Positions 8,646-17,748 of a DNA stretch of 64,000 nucleotides are shown here, in pieces. Positions within the stretch are counted from its first letter, which is position 1; each line of letters starts with the position of its first letter. Position numbers and translations under genes: made by a program. The notes below the pieces were generated by a model, which saw nothing but the letters and a program-made list of their open reading frames with translations, searched no databases and was not told where the DNA came from. Origin of the DNA: a virus; the IMG/VR virus record IMGVR_UViG_3300031857_015617, positions 16,724 through 80,723 of that record. One strand, written 5' to 3'.

Positions 8646-9288
8646 GATTAATGGTGTTTTAAGGGATACCATTTTAAAATTTACACAACTTTATGAAAAG
8701 TATTTAATTGAAAAGTCAGATGTTGTTAATAGAACATTTGAACTTTCTTTTTCTGGTGAGTCTAGTAACGAAGTTGAGACAACTGAAGAAGATGACTTTG
8801 TTTATGAAATAACAAGTGAGGTAGACTCTCTTGAACTTATGAGTCACTTTAAGTTTAAAAATTCAGAAGAACTTTTTTCATTTATGTACGAAGAATATAC
8901 AATGGAACTTTTCGGTCACGCACCATCAAAAGAAATGAATTCATTTAATCTACTTAATGATTTTTATTACGATAACCGGGACGAGTTTAATATTTTAATT
9001 GTGTCAAATGAAATTGGTAAATCAAAACCGGCCTCACTTTTTTTCTTATCAAAATTTGGATGTCTTATTGAACAGGTATTGTTTTATAGTGAAGTTACAA
9101 AAAATGCAATGTGGGATAGTGTGGACATTTTACTTACGGCAGACCCTTACCTATTATTAAACAAACCAGAAGACAAACTGGTTATAAAATATAATACAGA
9201 ATACAATAAACAAATTAGTTCGGAATATGAAATTAACTCACTATCTGAATTAAATCAAATTTTAAAAAATCTAAAAAGTTATGTTTAA
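8626..9288 (+). CDS. Degenerate HAD-like protein
   Basis: This is a 220-residue protein. The ATG at 8626 (MKRIGIEINGVLRDT) was chosen over an upstream TTG at 8614 because it starts directly on the first strand. The order IGIEINGVLRD (where HAD enzymes have DxDGVL), FNILIVSN (motif II-like), KSKPASLFFLSKFG (motif III-like Lys) and SVDILLTADPYLL (motif IV-like) suggests a HAD fold. Both motif I aspartates are replaced by Glu and Asn, so phosphatase activity is doubtful. It overlaps phoH by 20 bp. The fold is inferred from motif order only. Confidence 0.55.
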   Translation: MKRIGIEINGVLRDTILKFTQLYEKYLIEKSDVVNRTFELSFSGESSNEVETTEEDDFVYEITSEVDSLELMSHFKFKNSEELFSFMYEEYTMELFGHAPSKEMNSFNLLNDFYYDNRDEFNILIVSNEIGKSKPASLFFLSKFGCLIEQVLFYSEVTKNAMWDSVDILLTADPYLLLNKPEDKLVIKYNTEYNKQISSEYEINSLSELNQILKNLKSYV

Positions 9289-9535
9289 ATTATTTAATGA
9301 AATGTACTACATTGATTTAGACCAAATAGAATCTTGTGTTAACATTGAGGGTCAGTCTGGTGAATCACAAGTTCATATTGTGAAATATGAAATTATTAAA
9401 GGCATGGTTGACACCCTACTTACTGAGGCTAACGAAGTTGATGAGAATCTTGGTATGAATAGTAATGAATTATCAATACCATTTAAAATAGCTTTTAACA
9501 CACTTATGTTTAAGAAAATAATAAATAAAATATAA
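9281..9535 (+). CDS. Small conserved-looking protein, function unknown
   Basis: This 84-residue acidic protein overlaps the previous gene by 8 bp. It begins MFKLFNEMYYIDLDQIESCV, then has a Glu/Asn-rich middle and a C-terminal hydrophobic-basic stretch (FNTLMFKKIINKI). The predicted pattern is a beta strand pair followed by helices. No family was recognised. Its position between the HAD-like gene and a glycosyltransferase suggests co-transcription. Confidence 0.65.
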   Translation: MFKLFNEMYYIDLDQIESCVNIEGQSGESQVHIVKYEIIKGMVDTLLTEANEVDENLGMNSNELSIPFKIAFNTLMFKKIINKI

Positions 9536-9541
9536 ATTAGT

Positions 9542-10603
9542 ATGAACACAGAACAAATAAAAAAACTTGAGAAGTCCATTCAAAGTATGAATGACAAACA
9601 ATCTAGATTGTATTTTATTGTGCAGGATACCAAGGGTAACGCTAAAGCATCTTTAAGATACGTTTATCAAATGGCAATGGTTTTAAAAGAAGACGGTTAT
9701 AACCCAATTATTCTTCACGAAAACAAAGAATACATTGGTGTTGGTGAGTGGCTTGGTGAAAAATATATGTCAGAATTACCGCATAAATCTATTGATGAAG
9801 GAAACCTTGAGATTTCACCGGACGACCTTTTAATTGTCCCTGAAATTTTTGGTTACATTATGGATCAGGTTAAAAACCTTCCTTGTGGTAAAATTGTTCT
9901 CACACAAGCTTATGACCATATGTTTGAGACTTTACAACCTGGACAAACCTGGGAACAAATGAGTTTCTTTAAATGTATTACAACGTCAAAAACACAAAAG
10001 GAACACATTGAAAAAGTAATGAGACGAGTCTCGTTTGAAATCATTTCACCAGTTATTAGTGATACGTTTGAAAAACCAGAGCTTCCACCAAAAACAATTA
10101 TCTCCATTCACTCAAGAGATCAAAGAGATACTGCAAACATCATCAAACAATTCTATGTTAAGTTCCCACAATATAGATGGATTACATTTAGGGATATGAG
10201 AGGTTTGACGGAAAAAGAATTTGCAAATAATCTAAAAGATAGTTTTCTTTCTGTATGGGTTGACCCAACAAGTGCGTTTGGGACGTACCCACTTGAGTCA
10301 ATGAAAATGGGTATCCCAGTTATTGGTCAATTACCACATCTACAACCAGAATGGTTAAATGAAAATAATGGTATCTGGATTGCAAATAAAACTATTCTGG
10401 TTGATGTTGTTGCTGATTTTATTCAGAATTGGCTTGAGGATAATATTAACCCAGAACTTTATACTGAAATGGAAAATACTGTAAGTCAGTATAATGATTA
10501 TGAAAAATTTAAAAATGAAGTCCTTTATGTATTCTCAGATATGATTGATACAAGAAGAAAATCATTTGAAGAGCAATTAACTAAATTTGAAACAACTGAA
10601 TAA
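9542..10603 (+). CDS. GT-B fold glycosyltransferase
   Basis: This 353-residue protein has an N-terminal half typical of GT-B enzymes (RLYFIVQDTKGNAKASLRYVYQMAMVLKEDGYNPI reads as the first Rossmann strand and helix). The C-terminal half has TIISIHSRDQRDT, then FLSVWVDPTSAFGTYPLESMKMGIPVIGQLP. The last segment corresponds to the E-x7-E-like sugar-nucleotide loop of GT4-type enzymes (PLESMKMGIPVI). It is followed by a GT2 gene and the sigma factor, which places sugar transfer next to late gene control and baseplate genes. The donor is unknown. Confidence 0.75.
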   Translation: MNTEQIKKLEKSIQSMNDKQSRLYFIVQDTKGNAKASLRYVYQMAMVLKEDGYNPIILHENKEYIGVGEWLGEKYMSELPHKSIDEGNLEISPDDLLIVPEIFGYIMDQVKNLPCGKIVLTQAYDHMFETLQPGQTWEQMSFFKCITTSKTQKEHIEKVMRRVSFEIISPVISDTFEKPELPPKTIISIHSRDQRDTANIIKQFYVKFPQYRWITFRDMRGLTEKEFANNLKDSFLSVWVDPTSAFGTYPLESMKMGIPVIGQLPHLQPEWLNENNGIWIANKTILVDVVADFIQNWLEDNINPELYTEMENTVSQYNDYEKFKNEVLYVFSDMIDTRRKSFEEQLTKFETTE

Positions 10604-10604
10604 T

Positions 10605-11411
10605 ATGGAAAATAAAAACACTATCTCGGTAATACTACCTATCAAATCAGCAAGAGCTGTTGACTTTGATGAATTTTTTGGAAAATGTATCACATCTATT
10701 AAAAATCAAGACGGACTTGTAGATGAAGTTGTCATTGTTCACACTAGTGAGGATAAACTTAAAGAACATCTTAATTCATTTGATTTTGGAGACCTTAATG
10801 TTGTTTTAAGGGAATACGAAGGGAAACCAAGTTTTGCTGGACAAGTAAATGCTGGTGTTGACGAAGCGTCATCGGAATGGGTGTCTGTTTTGGAGTTTGA
10901 CGATGAGTATTCAAACGTGTGGTTTAAAAATGTAAAAAGTTATATGACTTACTACCCAGAAATTGATGCGTTTATGCCAATTGTTGTTGATGTTGATGAT
11001 AAAGGTGTGTTTGTTGGTTTTACAAATGAAGCAACGTTTGCTGCAAACTTCACAAATGAAATGGGAAGATTAGATCACGACACATTACTTACTTACCAAA
11101 ACTTCCAGTTCTCTGGTCTTGTAATGAGAAAAAGTTCATATACAAAATATGGCATGGTTAAGGAATCATTTAAATTAACATTTGGTTATGAATTCTTTTT
11201 AAGAATGACAAGTAATGATGTTAAATTCTTAACAATACCTAAAATTGGTTACAAACATATGAATTTGAGAGAAGGATCTATTTTCTGGAACTATAAAAAT
11301 GGTGAGGATAAAATGGTTGAGGACGAAGTTAGATTTTGGATTGATTTGGCTAAGAAAGAATATCTATTTATTAAGGATAGAGAGATAAAGTATGAACCAC
11401 AAGAAGTTTAA
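10605..11411 (+). CDS. Family 2-like glycosyltransferase
   Basis: This 268-residue protein starts at the ATG at 10605 (MENKNTISVILPIKSARAV). A TTG six codons earlier lies inside the previous gene and was not used. Features: ISVILPIKS opening, VDEVVIVHTSED, AGQVNAGVDEASSEWVSVLEFDDEYS (acidic DDE metal site) and a late HMNLREGS. The layout is that of a GT2 GT-A enzyme. Its stop overlaps the start of the sigma factor gene by one base (TAATG), a sign of coupled translation. Confidence 0.78.
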   Translation: MENKNTISVILPIKSARAVDFDEFFGKCITSIKNQDGLVDEVVIVHTSEDKLKEHLNSFDFGDLNVVLREYEGKPSFAGQVNAGVDEASSEWVSVLEFDDEYSNVWFKNVKSYMTYYPEIDAFMPIVVDVDDKGVFVGFTNEATFAANFTNEMGRLDHDTLLTYQNFQFSGLVMRKSSYTKYGMVKESFKLTFGYEFFLRMTSNDVKFLTIPKIGYKHMNLREGSIFWNYKNGEDKMVEDEVRFWIDLAKKEYLFIKDREIKYEPQEV

Positions 11412-12163
11412 TGCTGGTTGATGAAAATGTAAATTTAACAGAAGAATTAAAGAAAAAGAAAGGGAGAAAACCAAAAACAACAGCGTATTTCGCAGAAAGA
11501 GAGGAAGAGGCAGTTAGAAATTATCTAACTGCTGAAACTTTTGATGAGAAAAACAAAATTTACAATCAGTTTTTAAGAGACCCTTTAGATAAAATGATAT
11601 CTTCAATTATTAGAAGATACAAATTATACAGAAAAGATATGAATTTTGATGAGATTCATATTGACACACATTCTTTTTTGATGACAAAAATTGATAAATT
11701 TAAACCATCAAAAGAAAAAAAGGCCTATTCATATTTTGGAACAATATGTAAAAATTATCTGATGGGTCAAATAATGAAGGATCAAAAGGAAACAAATCGT
11801 AAAATACCATACGAAGATATTTCCTCAAATCTAGAACACACACCAGATATGATTTATTATATTGACAATGAAGAAATATCAACGGATGAAATTATTAAAA
11901 AGTTTTTATCAAAGTTAAAAGATGTTTTAGAAAATAACGAAAAAATAACTTCAGAAGAAACAAAGTTAGGTCAAGCGATACACGATTTATTTGAAAATTA
12001 CGGTTTAACCTTTCCTGAATCTGGGAATAATAAATTTAATAAAAATGTGATTCTCTTTGAATTGAGAGAGATGACAAACCTATCAACTAAAGAAATTAGA
12101 AATTCTATGAAGAAGTTCAAAAAACTTTACTTAGAAATATTACAAGATATTTTAAAAGATTAA
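11411..12163 (+). CDS. gp55: Late RNA polymerase sigma factor, T4 gp55-like
   Basis: This 250-residue protein has a basic N-terminus (KKKKGRKPK). Its core DPLDKMISSIIRRYKLY...KAYSYFGTICKNYLMGQIMKD resembles sigma-70 region 2 (the KF-x-P-SK...AYSYFGTICKNYL pattern is shared with gp55-type late sigma factors). No region 4 helix-turn-helix is evident, also like gp55. It would direct host RNA polymerase to late promoters, probably the TATTTAT elements noted in this window. It lies directly upstream of the baseplate genes. Confidence 0.75.
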   Translation: MLVDENVNLTEELKKKKGRKPKTTAYFAEREEEAVRNYLTAETFDEKNKIYNQFLRDPLDKMISSIIRRYKLYRKDMNFDEIHIDTHSFLMTKIDKFKPSKEKKAYSYFGTICKNYLMGQIMKDQKETNRKIPYEDISSNLEHTPDMIYYIDNEEISTDEIIKKFLSKLKDVLENNEKITSEETKLGQAIHDLFENYGLTFPESGNNKFNKNVILFELREMTNLSTKEIRNSMKKFKKLYLEILQDILKD

Positions 12164-12170
12164 TATTTAT
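12164..12170 (+). promoter_or_regulatory. Putative late promoter element TATTTAT
   Basis: AATATTTATTATT lies 4 nt before the ATG at 12175, the first gene of the baseplate block. If it works like a T4 late -10 box, the transcript would be essentially leaderless. Confidence 0.4.
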
Positions 12171-12174
12171 TATT

Positions 12175-12543
12175 ATGCGTCCTAAAAAGAAAGAAATTAA
12201 TTTAACAAAAGAATCTATGTTATCTCTTATGCAAGAGATATATAATGAACTTGTTGAGCAGAGAAGTACTGCGGTCAGAATTCAAAATAAAATGTTAACT
12301 ATGATGAAGGAACCGGAGGATATGACACTTATTGGTCCTATAATTGAGAAACAACAAAAGATAATAAACGACTGCGTTGAAAAGAAATTATCTCTTTCTA
12401 AACTCCAGGCTCAAATTTGGCAAAAATCAAGTGATAGACAAGAAGAAATAACCTTATCTGATTTAGATTTGGATGGCGATATATTCAAAAATTTAATTGA
12501 CAAAGATACGTCCACTGATAACACCTATAAAATGAAAAAATAA
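12175..12543 (+). CDS. Small helical protein of the baseplate block, unknown
   Basis: This 122-residue protein is predicted largely alpha-helical, with heptad-like stretches (LMQEIYNELVEQRSTAVRIQNKMLTMM and IIEKQQKIINDCVEKKLSLSKLQAQIW) and an acidic C-terminal third. It may be a coiled-coil adaptor or chaperone for the large protein encoded next, with which it shares a TAATG stop/start overlap. No family was recognised. Confidence 0.7.
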   Translation: MRPKKKEINLTKESMLSLMQEIYNELVEQRSTAVRIQNKMLTMMKEPEDMTLIGPIIEKQQKIINDCVEKKLSLSKLQAQIWQKSSDRQEEITLSDLDLDGDIFKNLIDKDTSTDNTYKMKK

Positions 12544-14528
12544 TGGTAATTGATATAGATCAGGGGTATGAATCAATTGGGGACTCAATACAAAAAAACA
12601 AAACTTATAGAAAATTAATAAAGGATATTGAGCGACTTAAAAAAAAGAATGGTAATACTTTTGAGAAAAATAAAAAAAAGGTAACTAGAACATACAATAG
12701 TTATAAAAAAAAATATGATAAAAAGAAAGCTAATACACAAAAGGCTTTAAAGAATAATTTAACTCAATTAGACCAAATTCTTAATATCAAATTTTTGTCA
12801 GCCGAAGACGCTTTTAGTAAAAATTTAAATGAATCAAAAATATTTGACCCAGAAAAATTAAGAAAATATGAAACGGGTGGGTCCGTACAAAAATATGTTA
12901 TTAACAGATTTATTACCGCATTAACAGATTTAAAACCAAAAATTTTAGAGTTATTAGAAGATGAGGTTTTAACTGCGGCTGGTTGTTCACAAGATCAAAC
13001 ATATAGTGCAAACCAAGACATTTATATTAAATTAACATCTATTGATTACCTAACACAATTGGAGGTTGACCCAACGACTAAGATTGGAAAGGTTGTTTAC
13101 GAATCAAGGAATTTGCAGTACCCGTCAAAACCATTTCCAATGAATAAAGAGTTGTATAATAGAACTCAAAATCTGAACCAACCATTCACAATTCAATATT
13201 CACAACAATATAAAGGTATATCAACACAAGATTTATTTGACATTGCCTATGTTGAGTTAGATGGTAACGGAAACCCTGGAAGTTTTTTCAGGGTAAATCT
13301 TGCAAATAGAACGACCGGTAATAAAGTAAAAGATTTCTTAAAGGATTATTACAAAACTATTGATCCCATAGATTTAAAAAATGTTTTTGCAAATTTAATG
13401 AATATTTTAACTGGAGCAATTTCAATCGCAAAAGGAGACGGAGAGAATGAAATTGGTGGGTTACAAAAGTTATTTTTAATTATGCAAAGAGTTCTAGGTC
13501 TTTGTTTTGATAGTACAGAAGAAATTGATGTTTCTGGTTCTGCAAAAGTATCAGAACTTGATAATGTTGACGACTCTTTTTTTGAATTTGATGAGATTGA
13601 TATCAATTTCATAAATGAGCAAACATCAAATGTTTTAAATGGTGTTGCAGAATTTATAGAATGTGATAATGTAAAATTACCAATAAATCAATCAGCGATT
13701 ATAGACGCTATTGATGGTTTAAATTTTATACCGGGATCAAATAATAGTAATAGTATTAATAATGCTGAAAATTTAACTAAAGCTCTAACAGACAATCCAG
13801 ATTGGTTACCATTAAAAATTAATATTGATGGTGACTTTATTAGGGAATTCCCAAAGGCAGTTGTTATGACCGTTTTATCACCAAAAGTTATTTTACCATT
13901 TGCGGCTGTTTTGTATTCACTTGGGAATAACATTATGGATACTATTAATTCGTATGAAGATTTTTATAAAAAATTTAGAACATTCTTTATAAATGTTGCG
14001 ACAAAAATTGGTGCAATATTTATAAAAATAATTTTTGATATAATTGTTAAAGATATTAAAAATTTAATAAAAGATATTTCAGGTCAAATTCTGAAAGAAA
14101 AACAAAATAAAAAAATTGCGGTAATTTTAGCTTTGACCCAAATTTTATTGGCAATTGCTAAAATTGTTACAGATTTTAGAAAATGTAAAAGTGTAATTGA
14201 TGATTTAAAAAATCTTTTAAACTTAACTAAAAAAAGTTTTGGGGATCAGGTTCCGTTACCACTTCTTTTGGCTTCAAAATTTGTTGATGGGTTTTCGGCT
14301 AGTAGAGCAACACTTAATGTGATTGAGGAGTTTGAAAAACTTGGGTTACCTACTGGGCCTATGCCAGATGGGAGTCCAAACCTAATGCTTGCCGCAGTAA
14401 AAGGAATAATTGATGGTATTGACAAAGAGCAATCACAAAATGGACAAGTTCAAGTAGCTGTTGATTTTCTATCAATAACCCCAATAGGACAAACAATACC
14501 AAAAGTAATTTATGGAAAATCACTTTAA
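12543..14528 (+). CDS. Large putative baseplate or tail structural protein
   Basis: This 661-residue protein has a strongly basic, Lys-rich coiled-coil N-terminus (about residues 17-75). A mixed middle region follows. Long hydrophobic helices sit around residues 440-560 (VVMTVLSPKVILPFAAVLYSL, FFINVATKIGAIFIKIIFDII and a KKIAVILALTQILLAIAKIV segment). Its position between the late sigma gene and the gp5-like spike gene points to a baseplate or tail-tip role. The hydrophobic segments could interact with a membrane. No homologue was recognised. The 3' end overlaps the next gene by 17 bp. Confidence 0.7.
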   Translation: MVIDIDQGYESIGDSIQKNKTYRKLIKDIERLKKKNGNTFEKNKKKVTRTYNSYKKKYDKKKANTQKALKNNLTQLDQILNIKFLSAEDAFSKNLNESKIFDPEKLRKYETGGSVQKYVINRFITALTDLKPKILELLEDEVLTAAGCSQDQTYSANQDIYIKLTSIDYLTQLEVDPTTKIGKVVYESRNLQYPSKPFPMNKELYNRTQNLNQPFTIQYSQQYKGISTQDLFDIAYVELDGNGNPGSFFRVNLANRTTGNKVKDFLKDYYKTIDPIDLKNVFANLMNILTGAISIAKGDGENEIGGLQKLFLIMQRVLGLCFDSTEEIDVSGSAKVSELDNVDDSFFEFDEIDINFINEQTSNVLNGVAEFIECDNVKLPINQSAIIDAIDGLNFIPGSNNSNSINNAENLTKALTDNPDWLPLKINIDGDFIREFPKAVVMTVLSPKVILPFAAVLYSLGNNIMDTINSYEDFYKKFRTFFINVATKIGAIFIKIIFDIIVKDIKNLIKDISGQILKEKQNKKIAVILALTQILLAIAKIVTDFRKCKSVIDDLKNLLNLTKKSFGDQVPLPLLLASKFVDGFSASRATLNVIEEFEKLGLPTGPMPDGSPNLMLAAVKGIIDGIDKEQSQNGQVQVAVDFLSITPIGQTIPKVIYGKSL

Positions 14529-14742
14529 TGAATCACCAAAGATAACATCAAAAGAAATTTTGGATATAATATCCGAATATAAAACATCGTCTAATAAACA
14601 ATTAGAAACGGTAATGGATTTTATTATGTTAGATTTTAATAACACAAAAGATCACGTAATAAAACTAACTAACCATTTAGATAAACTTGAGGTTACTTAT
14701 AATAAAATATTAAAGGAATACAAATCTAGGAATGGTAGATAA
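14512..14742 (+). CDS. Small coiled-coil protein, unknown
   Basis: This 76-residue helical protein (ITSKEILDIISEYKTSSNKQ... then HVIKLTNHLDKLEVTYNKIL) overlaps both the upstream structural gene (17 bp) and the downstream gp5-like gene (11 bp). The tight overlaps suggest fixed stoichiometry with baseplate assembly. No family was recognised. Confidence 0.65.
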   Translation: MENHFNESPKITSKEILDIISEYKTSSNKQLETVMDFIMLDFNNTKDHVIKLTNHLDKLEVTYNKILKEYKSRNGR

Positions 14743-16258
14743 AAGAATTATAATACCTGGCAAAGTTCTTGACAACAAGGATCCACTTATGCTTGGTCGT
14801 ATTAGGGTCTTACCCTATAAGACAGAAAATGAATTACAAGCATATCCGGAAGGTTGGGAAGAAAATAAAAAGAACTTAATCTGGACAAAGGTTGACCCAT
14901 TTGTCACGTTGCCTTTACTACCTTATTATGTTAATCAAATTCCTGAAGTTGATGAGTATGTAAATATTATTTATTCAACTAGGGAAGAAACAAAAGATGC
15001 TAATAAATTTTATGTTCAAGGACCAATTACAAGGCCTTGGAATAATGTTAGGGAGAACTATAAAAACTCCGAACAAATGCTCGCAAGTGGTGACTACTTA
15101 AAACAAGCCGACGATATTAGAGATAAACAAAGTGGTGAAGTAAAAAGTCAATATAAAGGTCTATATCCAGAACCTGGGGATAACGCATTAATTAGTCGTG
15201 GGACAACAGATTTTATTTTAAAAAAGAATGATGTTTTAATCCGTGCCGGAAAATATACTTTAAATAATGAAAATCAAATACCAAAACCATATACAAATAG
15301 ATCGTTTGTACAATTATCAAATTACGATTTAACAATTGTTGATGATGGAACTGAGGATGTTACTATTTCCACCTTTGATGATAGATACGTTAAATTATAT
15401 CTTGAGTGGTCAATAACAAATATAAATTTAACCGGACAAACAATTGATGGGTACGTCAGATTAAATAGTGTTAAAGAAACACCAGAAACATTAACAGCAA
15501 CTTTTGATTTATCTAGTGGTAGCACAACCAACACAGACCCAATACCCGGAAGTAGATTTGAATTTACTGGATACTCACAACAGGAAGTCATTGATATTGT
15601 TAATCAATACATTAAGGGTGTTAATAATGGTTGGGTTAATTTTCCTAATTTGAATTTTTCATACCCTGCTGGTGGTGGAGCCGCAAATTTAGTTGGTCAG
15701 TTCCCATTTGTTTTTGGTCCTAACCCAACGACAAATCAACTAAGAAATAGTGATGATCCTGAAATATTTAGTTTTATTACAAACATTTATAATAATGTAA
15801 AATTTAATCCGGCTGATAGCTATTTTGGTTTTGGTTTATTATGGAATAAGGACACTGTTGGTCCTCAAGCCAGTGACACAACACAAACAATCAATAAAAT
15901 TAAATACAACCAAACACCAGTTACATATGGTGTAATGGGTGGGGATTTTTTATATATGTTATCACATAATAGTCAAAAACCAAGTAGTAATAAAATTGAT
16001 TTAAAAGACACGTTATATGGTATAACCCAAGAAGAATTTGTAAATAAAATTAAACCAAATACAAGTTCAATGGTAAGAGGTGAAGAGCTTTTAGATTTAA
16101 TAAGTAAGATTGTTGAGTTTTTAACAAATCACGTTCATCCATTTCCTGGAATCCAACCAATACAAGAACCAAATAATGGTGTCAAAGTTTCTGATATAAC
16201 AACTTTACTTAATAACGCACAAAATACAATTCTAAATCAAAATATTAGAATTAATTGA
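14732..16258 (+). CDS. gp5: Baseplate central spike protein, gp5/VgrG-like OB domain
   Basis: This 508-residue protein has an N-terminal OB-fold (residues about 5-100). The segment IPGKVLDNKDPLMLGRIRVLP opens it and IPEVDEYVNIIYSTRE closes it, as in T4 gp5 N-terminal and phage base-plate V type domains. The C-terminal part has a proline- and histidine-containing segment (FLTNHVHPFPGIQP) typical of spike tips. No lysozyme domain was seen, unlike T4 gp5. It would form or cap the membrane-piercing spike. Confidence 0.7.
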   Translation: MVDKRIIIPGKVLDNKDPLMLGRIRVLPYKTENELQAYPEGWEENKKNLIWTKVDPFVTLPLLPYYVNQIPEVDEYVNIIYSTREETKDANKFYVQGPITRPWNNVRENYKNSEQMLASGDYLKQADDIRDKQSGEVKSQYKGLYPEPGDNALISRGTTDFILKKNDVLIRAGKYTLNNENQIPKPYTNRSFVQLSNYDLTIVDDGTEDVTISTFDDRYVKLYLEWSITNINLTGQTIDGYVRLNSVKETPETLTATFDLSSGSTTNTDPIPGSRFEFTGYSQQEVIDIVNQYIKGVNNGWVNFPNLNFSYPAGGGAANLVGQFPFVFGPNPTTNQLRNSDDPEIFSFITNIYNNVKFNPADSYFGFGLLWNKDTVGPQASDTTQTINKIKYNQTPVTYGVMGGDFLYMLSHNSQKPSSNKIDLKDTLYGITQEEFVNKIKPNTSSMVRGEELLDLISKIVEFLTNHVHPFPGIQPIQEPNNGVKVSDITTLLNNAQNTILNQNIRIN

Positions 16259-16265
16259 TATTTAT
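16259..16265 (+). promoter_or_regulatory. Putative late promoter element TATTTAT
   Basis: TGATATTTATATAAAAAAC overlaps the stop codon of the spike gene and lies 13 nt before the ATG at 16279. Confidence 0.45.
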
Positions 16266-16278
16266 ATAAAAAACATAA

Positions 16279-17736
16279 ATGTCAATTCATAATTCATATT
16301 TCAGTAGAAATAATACAATTGTTTATAGTGGTCTAACAAATACCGGTAGAAACCCTATCGTTGAGTTATATTATGGTGATGGTAATGTTAAAGACCCAAC
16401 CGGATTTTCAAGATACATTTTTGATATTGATTTAGAATCTCTTATGGAAAAATACAATCAAGGTATAATTTCAACGGGTTGCTCCACAAATATCAAACAT
16501 ATTTTAAGAATGACAAATACCGGATCTTTTAGTAGGGATTATTTAAACACAAAAACTTCAGACGAAAAAGAAAGGGCAACATCATTTGATTTAATCCTTT
16601 GGAGAATCCCATATACGGATTTTAATGAAACATTACCACAAAATTGGGACGAAGGTGTTGGTTATGATTTTAATGATGTAAACCCAGTTGAAAATGATAG
16701 GAACTACTCTGATAGACCCTCAAATTGGGTACAAAGAGAAACAATATACAATTGGGAACAACCAGGAATTTATAATAATTTAAATAAAGGAGTCTTTAAT
16801 TTTTCAGCTCTTACAATTCTTGACGTGCAACATTTTGAATTTGGGAACGAGGACATTGAATTTGATATGACTAATGAGATAGACTCAGTTCTTAATGGTT
16901 CATTTACAAATCCAGTTGGTTGGGGTATATCTTTTTTACCACAACTTGAGAACTTAACCGGAAATACAAAAAGTTACTATACCGGATTTTTCTCAAGACA
17001 TACGCAAACATTTTATGAACCACGACTTGAGACATCTTACAATGATTTAATTGATGATAGTAGAAATAACTTTGCACTTGGTAAAACTAACAAACTTTAT
17101 CTTTACACATATGAAGATGGTGACTTTTTAAATCTGGACCAAAATCCACTTGTTACAATTATAGACCAGAATGGTGACCCAATAACTGGACTTGTTAATC
17201 TACCAACTTGTAAAAGAACAAAAGGTGTTTATGAAGTTACAATACCACCACTCTTGGGGATAAAACCAAATTGCATTTTAACAGATGTTTGGTCAAACAT
17301 AAAAGTTAATAATTTCACACTTCCAAATACGGTAAATGAATTTGTTGTTTATCCTTACCAATCATCCTTTCAAATAGGGACCACAACTTTAGATCCTAAA
17401 GTTTATGGGTTTGATTTCTTTGGTATCAAACAAGACGAAAAGATTTTAAATACCGACATAAGAAAAGTTGGCGTAATAATTAAACAAGCATACACAACCA
17501 ATAAAAGGTTACCAAATGTAGATTCATATTATAGGGTCTATGTTAGAGAAGGACAAACAGAAGTTCAGGTTCAAGATTGGACAAAACTTAATAAAACTCC
17601 AAATGAATACTATTTCATTTTTGATACAAGAGATAAGATTCCAAACGAATATTTTGTTGATTTAAAAGTGATTTCTAACGGAGAAATAAATACTTATAAA
17701 AGAACAATCAAGTTCCAAATAGTGAATAAAAAGTAA
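16279..17736 (+). CDS. Putative virion structural protein (baseplate/tail)
   Basis: This 485-residue protein is predicted rich in beta strands, with many Asn/Asp/Tyr residues and two similar Ig-like-looking tail sections (IIDQNGDPITGLVNLPTCKRTKGVYEV; then a C-terminal VGVIIKQAYTT...FDTRDKIPNEYFVDLKVIS). The N-terminal FDLILWRIPYTD block is aromatic. There is no signal peptide. Its position after the spike gene and its own promoter-like element suggest a late structural product. No named family was assigned. Confidence 0.7.
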   Translation: MSIHNSYFSRNNTIVYSGLTNTGRNPIVELYYGDGNVKDPTGFSRYIFDIDLESLMEKYNQGIISTGCSTNIKHILRMTNTGSFSRDYLNTKTSDEKERATSFDLILWRIPYTDFNETLPQNWDEGVGYDFNDVNPVENDRNYSDRPSNWVQRETIYNWEQPGIYNNLNKGVFNFSALTILDVQHFEFGNEDIEFDMTNEIDSVLNGSFTNPVGWGISFLPQLENLTGNTKSYYTGFFSRHTQTFYEPRLETSYNDLIDDSRNNFALGKTNKLYLYTYEDGDFLNLDQNPLVTIIDQNGDPITGLVNLPTCKRTKGVYEVTIPPLLGIKPNCILTDVWSNIKVNNFTLPNTVNEFVVYPYQSSFQIGTTTLDPKVYGFDFFGIKQDEKILNTDIRKVGVIIKQAYTTNKRLPNVDSYYRVYVREGQTEVQVQDWTKLNKTPNEYYFIFDTRDKIPNEYFVDLKVISNGEINTYKRTIKFQIVNKK

Positions 17737-17748
17737 AAAAATATAGAA

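Noticed and set aside
10587-10604. TTG start for the second glycosyltransferase near the sigma gene
   Set aside because: It lies inside the previous gene and adds only six unlikely residues before MENKNT; the ATG at 10605 gives the normal GT2 opening.
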